In this document: in pieces, positions 6,651-13,003 of the stretch
How the letters are laid out: every line of letters starts with the position of its first letter
Numbering within the stretch: position 1 is the stretch's first letter
Assembly (NCBI GenBank): GCA_964444735.1
Contig: CAYUIJ010000068.1
Span: 1 to 13,003, forward strand
Direction: 5' to 3'
Length of the DNA: 13,003 nucleotides
From: Phocaeicola_A sp964444735
GTDB taxonomy: Bacteria > Bacteroidota > Bacteroidia > Bacteroidales > Bacteroidaceae
Notes under the pieces: model-generated
Database searches by the model: none
Seen by the model: the letters and a program-made list of their open reading frames with translations, nothing else
What the model was told of the DNA's origin: nothing
Position numbers and translations under genes: made by a program

Positions 6651-6725
6651 CTAAAGATACATTACGGTAAACGAAGTGTCAAGTCCTCCGCTGAATGTCA
6701 CAACTATTTTCTTTTTCTCTTCCAT
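6651..6725 (-). pseudogene. argG: Argininosuccinate synthase, 24-codon stub
   Basis: From the ATG at 6725 the minus strand encodes EEKKKIVVTFSGGLDTSFTV followed by MYL and then TAG (6651-6653). This is the unmistakable N-terminus of argininosuccinate synthase. The FSGGLDTS sequence is the ATP-pyrophosphatase P-loop (SGGLDTS) that binds ATP for citrulline adenylation. Intact enzymes have about 400 residues, so nearly the whole gene is missing, and what follows is IS30 relic. The stub is in frame with the preceding GNAT tail. The sharp loss of homology after MYL places one end of the deletion at about 6653. Confidence 0.88.
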
Positions 6726-6763
6726 AGCATTATTTGTTATTTTACTGTTGTTAATATTCATGT

Positions 6764-7307
6764 TTATCTGGTCATTAGGACGCTTCACCGGATCATAGAA
6801 CATTGCGGTGCGGACGCAGTAACACCGTCTTGTATGTTCCTGTATATCATGATTGCGGCAGTCTTCGTGTCCTTTCCAGAATGCGTCATCGTTTGTCAGC
6901 TCGGCAAACGGCACAGGATCAGGTTCGGTATTTATTTTCATTATGGATTCTTCGCTGTCAGTCCGAAGAATTTGGCATGCGACCATCACCGGCATGACAG
7001 CGTAAATGCCGCGCGTTTGATTCGTTTGGCCGGTCCGTGTCCTCTGAACTTTTCAACCACAATCAGCCCGGAGTTGACTACGTATTGTTTGTTCTCCTGA
7101 CTCTATATAACAAAAACCGGCAAATTCATCCCTGTGTAGTGCGATGATGGCTTTGCCTTCTTTCATTTCTGCGCCCATATTCATGAGTTCGTTTGACAAT
7201 GCCTGTACTCTTACTTTAGCCGCAGCTGTAATTGTTTCAAGGATAGTGTCGACATAAATCTCGTGCGAGGCATCGGCAATCATTAGCATCAATTTGATCA
7301 TTTCCAT
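6764..7307 (-). pseudogene. GNAT-family acetyltransferase of the arg cluster, frameshifted
   Basis: A decayed gene directly downstream of argR. Frame one (ATG 7307) gives IADASHEIYVDTILETITAA ... EGKAIIALHRDEFAGFCYIE. Around 7003-7078 a second frame gives NSGLIVVEKFRGHGPAKRIK, with the RGHGPA acetyl-CoA phosphate-binding motif. A third supplies KFFGLT. From 6941 comes MKINTEPDPVPFAELTNDDA, then AFWKGHEDCRNHDI and RRCYCVRTAMFYDPVKR. Read together, this is the acetyltransferase that, from memory, lies between argR and argG in Bacteroides and has been proposed to act at the N-acylglutamate step of arginine synthesis. At least three frame changes plus stops make it a pseudogene. The last frame runs without a stop into the argG stub, so its true end is uncertain. 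Confidence 0.82.
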
Positions 7308-7336
7308 AATTAACTTTGTTTGTTATTGTAATGCGG

Positions 7337-7816
7337 TTAAGTCTGAATGTTGGGAATGATACGGCGTAATGCTCTTACAACATCGGTATGTGTTACTCTT
7401 TCATTCAAAATCATCATGATAGTGTCATCTCCTGCAATAGTTCCCAGTATTTCTTCAATGTTCCCGTTGTCTATATCGTAAGCTATGCTGCTGGCATATC
7501 CGGGACGAGTACGTATTACGGCTATGTTCCCCGAGAACCGTAACGAAATAAACCCGTTGGAAATAGGCATGTTAGCTGTAGGATGCGGCTCACTGATGCG
7601 CTTGTAGAGTGTATTGTTGGGTAATACATAGATATACTTTCCACTGATACTGGCAGCTTTGGCCACTTTCAGCTGTTTCAGATCTCTTGACAAAGTAGCC
7701 TGAGTAGAGATGTAACCTTCATGCATGAGTTCCCTCAACAATTCTCCCTGGCTTCCTATCTCTTTGGTTGAAATAATAATCTTGATAGAATCGAGACGGC
7801 TGCTTTTATTTTTCAT
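7337..7816 (-). CDS. argR: Arginine repressor
   Basis: A 159-residue ArgR/AhrC-type regulator. I chose the ATG at 7816. The frame stays open 23 codons further upstream, but that extension (MFMQHIKYYCYLY...) is unlike the family and covers the likely promoter. The N-terminal winged helix-turn-helix spans about 5-65, with TQATLSRDLKQL (38-49) as recognition helix. The C-terminal hexamerisation/arginine-binding domain carries RTRPGYASSIAYDID (102-116) and GTIAGDDTI (125-133), where the paired Asp residues contact arginine. Everything looks intact. It would bind ARG boxes when arginine is plentiful and repress arginine genes. Its immediate downstream partners (GNAT, argG, argC, argD) are broken or absent, so here it has lost its linked targets. 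It is divergent from the rhamnose operon. Confidence 0.93.
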   Translation of the reverse strand: MKNKSSRLDSIKIIISTKEIGSQGELLRELMHEGYISTQATLSRDLKQLKVAKAASISGKYIYVLPNNTLYKRISEPHPTANMPISNGFISLRFSGNIAVIRTRPGYASSIAYDIDNGNIEEILGTIAGDDTIMMILNERVTHTDVVRALRRIIPNIQT

Positions 7817-7820
7817 AGTG

Positions 7821-7838
7821 AGTGTATAATTATTCCGA
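7821..7838. promoter_or_regulatory. ARG-box-like operator in the argR leader
   Basis: AGTGTATAATTATTCCGA agrees with the E. coli ARG-box consensus wnTGAATwwwwATTCAnw at all but two defined positions. It begins 5 bases before the argR start codon and lies downstream of the -7-like box, an ideal place for ArgR autorepression. A weaker A/T-rich look-alike begins near 7885. Binding is inferred. Confidence 0.55.
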
Positions 7839-7847
7839 AATATGCGG

Positions 7848-7855
7848 TAAAGATA
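7848..7855 (-). promoter_or_regulatory. Probable -7 box of argR
   Basis: On the minus strand TATCTTTA differs from TAnnTTTG only in the last base. A TTTATG stretch lies about 21 bases upstream, where the -33 TTTG box is expected. The start site would fall just before the ARG-box-like sequence. Confidence 0.4.
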
Positions 7856-7931
7856 GCAATAATATTTAATATGTTGCATAAACACAGGAATTTTTATTTT
7901 TATGCATTATAAATATGCGATTATTGGCTTT

Positions 7932-7950
7932 TCCTTTTTGATGAAAAGGA
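7932..7950. promoter_or_regulatory. Inverted repeat in the argR-rhaB intergenic region
   Basis: TCCTTTT (7932-7938) and AAAAGGA (7944-7950) are perfect inverted arms around a 5-base spacer. It lies about 45 bases upstream of the rhaB -7 box, in a position suitable for an activator. The link to a rhamnose regulator (RhaR) is only inferred from position. Confidence 0.3.
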
Positions 7951-7994
7951 ATATAAAAATCATAAAAAGAAGCAATATGTTTAAGATATTTCTG

Positions 7995-8002
7995 TATATT
8001 TG
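7995..8002 (+). promoter_or_regulatory. -7 box of the rhamnose operon promoter
   Basis: TATATTTG is an exact match to the Bacteroides -7 box TAnnTTTG. It sits 50 bases before the rhaB ATG. No TTTG is found at the usual -33 spacing, which fits a promoter that needs an activator such as RhaR, a rhamnose-responsive AraC-type protein known in B. thetaiotaomicron. Confidence 0.6.
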
Positions 8003-8052
8003 CCTTATTATTAAAATATTGTAAAATACAAACCTGAAATAATGATTACCGT

Positions 8053-9531
8053 ATGGAAAACATGAACTTTTTTGCCGTTGATTTGGGGGCAACTAGCGGT
8101 AGAACGATTCTTGGAAAAATATGTGATAAAAAGATAGAATTGGCAGAGCTGACTCGTTTCCCCAATAATATAATAGAAACAGGCGGTCATTTTTACTGGG
8201 ATATATACGCCTTGTATTTTGAAATCATCAAGGGTCTGAAGAAAGTGGCTCAGGAAAACATTCTGATTAATTCAATCGGTATCGACACATGGGGAGTGGA
8301 CTTTGTGTTCATTGGTAAAGACGGTGCCATTCTCCGCAATCCTTATTGTTATCGCGATCCTCATACGGCAGGCGCACCCGAAGAATACTTTACCCATATT
8401 TCGCGTGAACGTGTGTATGGCATTACCGGAATACAGATTATGAACTTCAATTCACTGTTCCAGCTTTCGACTCTTCATCGCAACAAATGTTCGGCTCTGA
8501 AGGCTGCCGACAAGATTCTGTTCATGCCCGATGCCCTTTCTTATATGCTCACCGGGGAAATGGTAACCGAATATACCATTGCTTCTACATCGCAGATACT
8601 GAATCCGCGTACCAGACGTTTTGAAAAGGAACTGCTTGATGTGGCAGGTGTAAAGGAAAAACAGTTCGGACGCTTTGTATTTCCTGGTGAGAGAATCGGA
8701 ATGCTGAGCGAGGAAGTGCAGAAGATGACCGGTCTGGGAGCTGTTCCTGTGATTGCCGTTGCCGGACATGATACCGCTTCGGCCGTAGCAGCCGTACCGG
8801 CACGTAATGCAAACTTTGCATACTTGAGTTCTGGAACGTGGTCACTGATGGGTATTGAAGTGAAAGATGCCATTATCAACAAAGACAGTTACGACAAGAA
8901 CTTTACCAACGAAGGTGGTGTGGAAGGTACCATTCGTTTCCTCAAAAATATATGTGGCATGTGGTTGCTTGAATGCTGCCGCAAGGAGTGGGAGGCTACC
9001 AACAACTATTCATATACCGAACTGATTGATGCGGCATTGGCTGTACCGGCTTTCCGTAGCGTAATTAATCCGGATGCTCCCTGTTTTGCTAATCCGACAT
9101 CAATGATTGACGCTATCCGCAATTATTGTGTGCAGACCAGCCAGCCTGTGCCCGATACTTACGGTGAACTTACCCGCTGTATTTTTGATAGCCTGGCATT
9201 GCGTTACCGTCAGGTATTCGGATACATGCAGGAGATGGCACCGTTCAAAATAGAGCGTCTACACGTGATTGGCGGAGGCTCACGCAATAATCTGTTAAAC
9301 CAGTTTGCCTGCAATGCTGTAGGTGTGCCCGTAACCGCCGGTCCGTCTGAAGGTACCGCATTGGGTAACATCATGCTTCAGGCCAAGGCCCTCGGACTGG
9401 TAGGTACCGTACAGCAGATGCGCGATATGATTGGTCAGTCAATCAAGCTTGCCGAGTTTGAGCCGAAAGATACGGAAGAGTGGTATGCCGCTTATATGAA
9501 ATACCTGTCGGTATATCGTGAAGATATCTGA
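8053..9531 (+). CDS. rhaB: Rhamnulokinase
   Basis: A 492-residue FGGY-family sugar kinase, close to the normal length (about 485-490). It phosphorylates L-rhamnulose to L-rhamnulose 1-phosphate with ATP in the cytosol. The N-terminal domain has the actin-fold phosphate loop DLGATSGRTILG (10-21) and GIDTWGVDF (76-84). AGHDTASAVAAVP (237-249) contains the catalytic-base Asp240. YLSSGTWSLMGIE (257-269) and IGGGSRNNLLNQFACNAVG (406-424) form the ATP-side signatures, followed by GPSEGTALGNIML. The start is the ATG at 8053. Translation could alternatively begin at the ATG three codons later, and the product would be nearly the same. It is the first gene of the operon, divergent from argR across 236 bases. 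B. thetaiotaomicron calls it rhaK. Confidence 0.95.
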   Translation: MENMNFFAVDLGATSGRTILGKICDKKIELAELTRFPNNIIETGGHFYWDIYALYFEIIKGLKKVAQENILINSIGIDTWGVDFVFIGKDGAILRNPYCYRDPHTAGAPEEYFTHISRERVYGITGIQIMNFNSLFQLSTLHRNKCSALKAADKILFMPDALSYMLTGEMVTEYTIASTSQILNPRTRRFEKELLDVAGVKEKQFGRFVFPGERIGMLSEEVQKMTGLGAVPVIAVAGHDTASAVAAVPARNANFAYLSSGTWSLMGIEVKDAIINKDSYDKNFTNEGGVEGTIRFLKNICGMWLLECCRKEWEATNNYSYTELIDAALAVPAFRSVINPDAPCFANPTSMIDAIRNYCVQTSQPVPDTYGELTRCIFDSLALRYRQVFGYMQEMAPFKIERLHVIGGGSRNNLLNQFACNAVGVPVTAGPSEGTALGNIMLQAKALGLVGTVQQMRDMIGQSIKLAEFEPKDTEEWYAAYMKYLSVYREDI

Positions 9532-9584
9532 TAAGGTTGTCTGATGGAGAGCACATTATTTTACTTAATTGAAAATATATTATT

Positions 9585-10838
9585 ATGAAAGAAGAACTTG
9601 TAAAAAGAGCCTATGAAGTAGCCAAAGAGCGCTATGCTGCCGTAGGAGTAGATGTAGAAAAAGTGTTGGATACGCTTCAGGAAATTGAGATTTCAATGCA
9701 CTGCTGGCAAACCGATGACGTAGTTGGTTTCGAACCGAAAGCAGGGGCTTTGTCTGGCGGTATCCAGACTACCGGGAACTATCCAGGTAAAGCACGTAAT
9801 ATTGATGAGGTACGCAAGGATTTGGAATTTGCCATGTCATTGCTGCCTGCAAAACAACGTGTTAACCTTCACGAAATCTATGGTGATTTCCATGGCGAGT
9901 TCGTTGACCGCGACCAATGCACCATTGACTTGTTCAAGAGCTGGATGGATTGGGCTGACGATCAAGGCGTAAAACTTGATTTCAACTCAACTTCATTTTC
10001 TCACTCGAAGAGCGGGAACCTTTCTCTTTCAAATCCTGACAAGGGCATTCGTGATTTCTGGATTGAGCATACCAGACGTTGCCGTCAGATTGCCGATGAA
10101 ATCGGTAAGCATCAGGGAGATACCTGTTACATGAACCTTTGGGTACACGATGGCAGCAAGGATATCACTTTGAACCGTATGAAATACCGTGAGCTGTTCA
10201 ACGACTCACTCGACCAGATTTTCGCTGTAAAATACGACCACATGAAGACCGGTCTGGAAAGCAAGGTATTCGGTATCGGTCTGGAACACTATACCGTAGG
10301 CTCTAATGAGTTCTGCATGGGTTATGCTACCAAGCATCAGACTTATCTGACTATCGATACCGGCCACTATCATCCGACAGAAGTTGCTGCCGACAAAGTT
10401 TCGTCAGCTCTGCTCTTCGTTCCTGGACTTATCCTTCACGTGAGCCGTCCTATCCGTTGGGACTCAGACCATGTTACTCTAATGGACGATGCTACTACCG
10501 AACTGTTCCAGGAATTGGTACGTTGTGATGCGCTTGACCGTACAGCCATTGCGCTTGACTACTTTGATGCTTCAATCAACCGTATCGGTGCATACGTTAT
10601 CGGTACCCGTGCAGCACAGAAGAGCCTGTTGCGTGCATTGCTTGAGCCGCTGGCTATCCTGCGCAAATACGAAACTGAAGAAAAAGGTTTCCAGCGTCTG
10701 GCTTTGCTTGAAGAGGCTAAGGCATTGCCTTGGAATGCCGTATGGGATATGTTCTGTTTGAAGAACAATGTTCCTGTAGGTGAAGAGTTCATTCCTGAAG
10801 TTGAAAGATACGAAACAGAAGTAACTTCAAAGAGATAA
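9585..10838 (+). CDS. rhaA: L-rhamnose isomerase
   Basis: A 417-residue cytosolic isomerase; E. coli RhaA has 419. It converts L-rhamnose to L-rhamnulose using divalent metal ions. The metal ligands known from the E. coli enzyme are all found at a constant offset: Glu225, Asp258 (TIDTGHYHP), His285 (LHVSRP), Asp293 and Asp295 (RWDSDHV), and Asp325 (LDYFDASINR). The start MKEELVKRAYEVAKERYA is standard for the family. It lies 53 bases after rhaB in the same direction and is followed by an 84-base spacer with a hairpin. In Bacteroides literature this gene is rhaI. No abnormality is seen. Confidence 0.96.
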   Translation: MKEELVKRAYEVAKERYAAVGVDVEKVLDTLQEIEISMHCWQTDDVVGFEPKAGALSGGIQTTGNYPGKARNIDEVRKDLEFAMSLLPAKQRVNLHEIYGDFHGEFVDRDQCTIDLFKSWMDWADDQGVKLDFNSTSFSHSKSGNLSLSNPDKGIRDFWIEHTRRCRQIADEIGKHQGDTCYMNLWVHDGSKDITLNRMKYRELFNDSLDQIFAVKYDHMKTGLESKVFGIGLEHYTVGSNEFCMGYATKHQTYLTIDTGHYHPTEVAADKVSSALLFVPGLILHVSRPIRWDSDHVTLMDDATTELFQELVRCDALDRTAIALDYFDASINRIGAYVIGTRAAQKSLLRALLEPLAILRKYETEEKGFQRLALLEEAKALPWNAVWDMFCLKNNVPVGEEFIPEVERYETEVTSKR

Positions 10839-10865
10839 ATCGTTCTTTTTTCGGAATATGCTGAG

Positions 10866-10902
10866 AAAGGTTAATAGCGTATTTGATCAGCCGCTAACCT
10901 TT
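10866..10902 (+). repeat. Hairpin between rhaA and rhaT
   Basis: AAAGGT...TAGCG pairs with CGCTA...ACCTTT, leaving a small TAA bulge on the left side and a loop of about 12 bases. No T-run follows, so it is not a classic terminator. It may adjust read-through or mRNA decay, so that the transporter part of the transcript is made or kept at a different level. Confidence 0.5.
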
Positions 10903-10922
10903 GCTTATATTATCAAGAACAT

Positions 10923-11933
10923 ATGGAAATCGTATTAGGACTATTGATTATTGCGGTTGGAGCTTTCTGTCAGTCCAGTTGCTATGTACCTATTAATAAG
11001 ATTAAACAGTGGAGCTGGGAGTCATACTGGATTGTACAGGGTGTGTTTGCATGGCTGGTGTTCCCGTTACTCGGAGCCTTGCTGGCTGTTCCTGATGGAC
11101 ATTCTCTCTTTGAAATCTATGCAGCCAACCCGACTGATGCCTTGTGGTCTATGCTTTTCGGTGTACTGTGGGGAGTAGGAGGTCTGACCTTTGGCCTGTC
11201 CATGCGTTATCTGGGTGTGGCTCTTGGACAATCTATCGCATTGGGTACCTGTGCTGGACTCGGAACCGTTCTTACACCGATATTCACCGGTAATACAGAC
11301 AACCTTACCACTCCCGTCATCGTGGGTGTGATTGTAACCATGCTGGGTATCGCCATCATCGGATATGCCGGAAGCCTGAAGTCAACCAGCCTGATTGAGG
11401 AGGAGAAGAAAGAGACCGTGAAAGACTTCAACTTTACCAAAGGTCTCATTGTGGCACTTCTTGCCGGTTTCATGAGTGCCTGCTTCAGCATCGGACTCGG
11501 TTTCGGTGAGTGCCTCCGCTTTGACGAGAGTGCCGACATTTACAAGACATTGCCCGCCACTTTCATGGTGACATTGGGTGGATTCGTTACAAATACCGTT
11601 TATTGCTTCTACCAGAACTCGAAAAACCATACGTGGAACGACTACAGAAAGAGTTCGCTTTACGTCAACAACATTCTGTTCTGTGCACTGGCCGGTATAC
11701 TGTGGTACAGCCAGTTTTTCGGACTGAGTCTGGGCAAGGGCTTTCTTACTGACTCACCCGTGCTGCTCACTTTCTCGTGGTGTATCTTGATGTCGCTCAA
11801 CGTTACTTTTTCAAACGTGTGGGGCATTATCCTGAAAGAATGGAAAGGATGTACAAGTAAGACCATCACCGTGCTGGTTGTGGGACTGATTGTGCTCATC
11901 ATCTCTTCATTCCTTCCTCAGCTCTTGAAATAA
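10923..11933 (+). CDS. rhaT: L-rhamnose/H+ symporter
   Basis: A 336-residue inner-membrane transporter of the RhaT family (E. coli RhaT has 344 residues), part of the drug/metabolite transporter superfamily, with about ten membrane helices. It takes up L-rhamnose with a proton. The N-terminus shows the family block AFCQSSCYVPINKIKQWSWE (14-33). Several Gly-rich hydrophobic helices follow, including MRYLGVALGQSIALGTCAGL. A charged cytosolic loop (EEEKKETVKDFNFTKG) divides the halves. The second half has GFMSACFSIGLGFGE and ends in a hydrophobic helix with LPQLLK. It sits between the isomerase and aldolase genes. In B. thetaiotaomicron this permease is called rhaP. Sugar choice is inferred from operon context as well as similarity. 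Confidence 0.93.
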   Translation: MEIVLGLLIIAVGAFCQSSCYVPINKIKQWSWESYWIVQGVFAWLVFPLLGALLAVPDGHSLFEIYAANPTDALWSMLFGVLWGVGGLTFGLSMRYLGVALGQSIALGTCAGLGTVLTPIFTGNTDNLTTPVIVGVIVTMLGIAIIGYAGSLKSTSLIEEEKKETVKDFNFTKGLIVALLAGFMSACFSIGLGFGECLRFDESADIYKTLPATFMVTLGGFVTNTVYCFYQNSKNHTWNDYRKSSLYVNNILFCALAGILWYSQFFGLSLGKGFLTDSPVLLTFSWCILMSLNVTFSNVWGIILKEWKGCTSKTITVLVVGLIVLIISSFLPQLLK

Positions 11934-11967
11934 TATTATTAAACAATTCATTAAAATACGACTTATT

Positions 11968-12777
11968 ATGAAATCAATATTAGAAGGACATCCAGCTCTT
12001 GCAAGGGAAGTGAACAAGGTTGCAGAGGTTGCCGGTTATTTGTGGCAGAAAGGCTGGGCCGAGCGTAACGGCGGTAACATTACTATCAACGTTACCGAGT
12101 TTGTTGACGATGAGATTCGTCAGATGACCCCCATCAGCGAGGTGAACCCTATCGGTATGACCCTTCCGAACTTGAAAGGCTGTTATTTCTATTGCAAGGG
12201 AACCAACATGCGTATGCGTGATCTGGCACGCTGGCCGATGGAGAACGGCTCTGTAATCCGTATCCTTGACGATTGTGCCAGCTATGTAATCATTGCCGAC
12301 AATCCGGTGCGTCCTACTTCGGAGTTGCCCTCACACCTGAGCGTGCACAACTGGCTGATTGGTATCGGCTCAAACTATAAGGCTGCTGTTCATACTCATC
12401 CCATTGAGCTCATTGCCATGAGCCACACCAGCAAATTCCTTAAAAAAGACGTGCTTACCAACCTGTTGTGGAGCATGATCCCTGAGACTAAAGCTTTCTG
12501 TCCGCGTGGTTTGGGCATTATTCCTTATCAATTGCCGGGTTCTGCCGAGTTGGCCAATGCCACTCTGAAAGAGCTTGAAGACTACGATGTGGTGATGTGG
12601 GAGAAGCACGGTGTGTTTGCCGTAGGCGAAGATGCTATGACAGCTTTCGATCAGATTGACGTGCTCACCAAGTCGGCTCAGATATACATCAATGCCAAAT
12701 GCATGGACTTCGAACCCGATGGCATGAGTCAGAAGCAGATGAAAGAAATGTCGATTGCATTTAATCTGCCGAAATAA
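11968..12777 (+). CDS. rhaD: L-rhamnulose-1-phosphate aldolase
   Basis: A 269-residue class II (zinc) aldolase; E. coli RhaD has 274. It cleaves L-rhamnulose 1-phosphate to dihydroxyacetone phosphate and L-lactaldehyde. The phosphate-binding segment WAERNGGNITI is at 30-40. The catalytic Glu119 is in PTSELPSHL. Zinc ligands His142 and His144 lie in AAVHTHPIEL and His214 in WEKHGVFAVG. All key residues are present. It starts 34 bases after rhaT and is the last gene of the operon here, since a strong hairpin follows 30 bases after the stop. In B. thetaiotaomicron (where it is rhaA) a lactaldehyde reductase gene, rhaO, comes next; that gene is not seen in the remaining bases of the window. Confidence 0.95.
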   Translation: MKSILEGHPALAREVNKVAEVAGYLWQKGWAERNGGNITINVTEFVDDEIRQMTPISEVNPIGMTLPNLKGCYFYCKGTNMRMRDLARWPMENGSVIRILDDCASYVIIADNPVRPTSELPSHLSVHNWLIGIGSNYKAAVHTHPIELIAMSHTSKFLKKDVLTNLLWSMIPETKAFCPRGLGIIPYQLPGSAELANATLKELEDYDVVMWEKHGVFAVGEDAMTAFDQIDVLTKSAQIYINAKCMDFEPDGMSQKQMKEMSIAFNLPK

Positions 12778-12807
12778 CCGTCTGTATCGTTCAGATTGAC
12801 CATATAT

Positions 12808-12850
12808 CCCTTGATTTCTCCTTGCCAGAAAGGCAAGGAGAAATCAAGGG
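12808..12850 (+). terminator. Strong intrinsic terminator of the rhamnose operon
   Basis: CCCTTGATTTCTCCTTGCC (12808-12826), loop AGAAA, and the exact complement GGCAAGGAGAAATCAAGGG (12832-12850) form a perfect 19-bp stem. AAGTTTTTC follows. This is a much stronger stem than the other hairpins in the window and should end transcription after rhaD. Confidence 0.85.
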
Positions 12851-13003
12851 AAGTTTTTCATATATAAGAAGTATATTCTCTTTGTGTGAACACTATTTTT
12901 ACTTACCGCAGGGATCTTGTTTTTTACGGTATAATCAAATACAATTCGTATTTATGGTTTTGAACCTTATTAGATTATACCTTGTCTGATATAATAATGC
13001 CGA
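12851..13003. other. A/T-rich tail without a visible gene
   Basis: No open frame of useful length on either strand. TTTG at 12959-12962 and TACCTTGT at 12978-12985 weakly resemble plus-strand promoter boxes, but their spacing (15) is short. A plus-strand gene may start beyond the window, possibly the rhamnose regulator; this is only a guess from B. thetaiotaomicron gene order. Confidence 0.35.

Noticed and set aside
5750..6653. Terminal inverted repeats of the IS30 relic (GATTCAAAATCGAAGCGC at the argG side)
   Set aside because: I could not find a convincing inverted partner near the proC side, so the ends cannot be claimed.
6597..7100. Plus-strand open frame of 167 codons
   Set aside because: It runs antisense to the argG stub and the GNAT pseudogene. 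The Cys/Phe-rich product has no recognisable domain.
7817..7885. Longer argR start 23 codons upstream
   Set aside because: The extension covers the probable promoter and the ARG-box-like site, and the family normally starts near the MKNK position.
1..13003. CRISPR arrays, tRNA or rRNA genes, toxin-antitoxin pairs, phage genes
   Set aside because: I saw no regularly spaced repeats, no tRNA-like cloverleaf and no phage or toxin motifs while reading both strands. No dedicated search tool was run.

Overview
The window looks like a chromosomal segment of a Bacteroidaceae gut bacterium (Bacteroides/Phocaeicola-like; species not determined). Three things point that way: Bacteroides-type promoter boxes of the TAnnTTTG form, A/T-rich leaders without clear Shine-Dalgarno sequences, and gene order. 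From memory, Bacteroides thetaiotaomicron carries proC-argD-argC-argG-GNAT-argR next to a divergent rhamnose operon (rhaK, rhaI, permease, aldolase, lactaldehyde reductase, rhaR). This window has the same backbone with large pieces missing.

Layout. (1) 1-3572, plus strand: a tightly packed string of small enzyme genes. It contains an unrecognised gene cut by the left edge, an agmatine-deiminase-family protein, a flavodoxin-fold oxidoreductase, a MazG-like pyrophosphohydrolase, a TIGR04076-type protein, a frameshifted pyridoxamine-phosphate-oxidase-like gene, an FKBP prolyl isomerase, and the first ~50 codons of an MBL-fold hydrolase that ends abruptly. (2) 3573-4910: gene-poor. It holds one intact small gene (DUF2007-like, minus strand) and the decayed 3' part of an acyl-CoA synthetase gene (minus strand). 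(3) 4911-7816, minus strand: proC and argR are intact. Between them are a multiply frameshifted GNAT acetyltransferase, a 24-codon stub of argG and a badly degraded IS30-family element. argC, argD and the rest of argG are absent. (4) 8053-12777, plus strand: an intact L-rhamnose operon (kinase, isomerase, H+ symporter, aldolase), closed by a perfect 19-bp stem terminator. (5) 12851-13003: no gene seen.

How it works together. RhaT imports L-rhamnose, RhaA isomerises it to rhamnulose, RhaB phosphorylates it, and RhaD splits it into dihydroxyacetone phosphate and L-lactaldehyde. The lactaldehyde reductase that follows in B. thetaiotaomicron is not in this window. The arginine side is a decayed pathway. 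The repressor ArgR keeps its DNA-binding and arginine-binding motifs and has a good ARG-box match in its own leader, but the arg genes it would have been linked to are gone. Unless argG, argC and argD exist elsewhere, the cell should need external arginine. proC has its own promoter and its own hairpin, which may explain why it survives between two eroded regions.

The most notable result is this mosaic of intact catabolic operon and eroding biosynthetic locus, with the relics identifiable to family level. I found no wholly new system.
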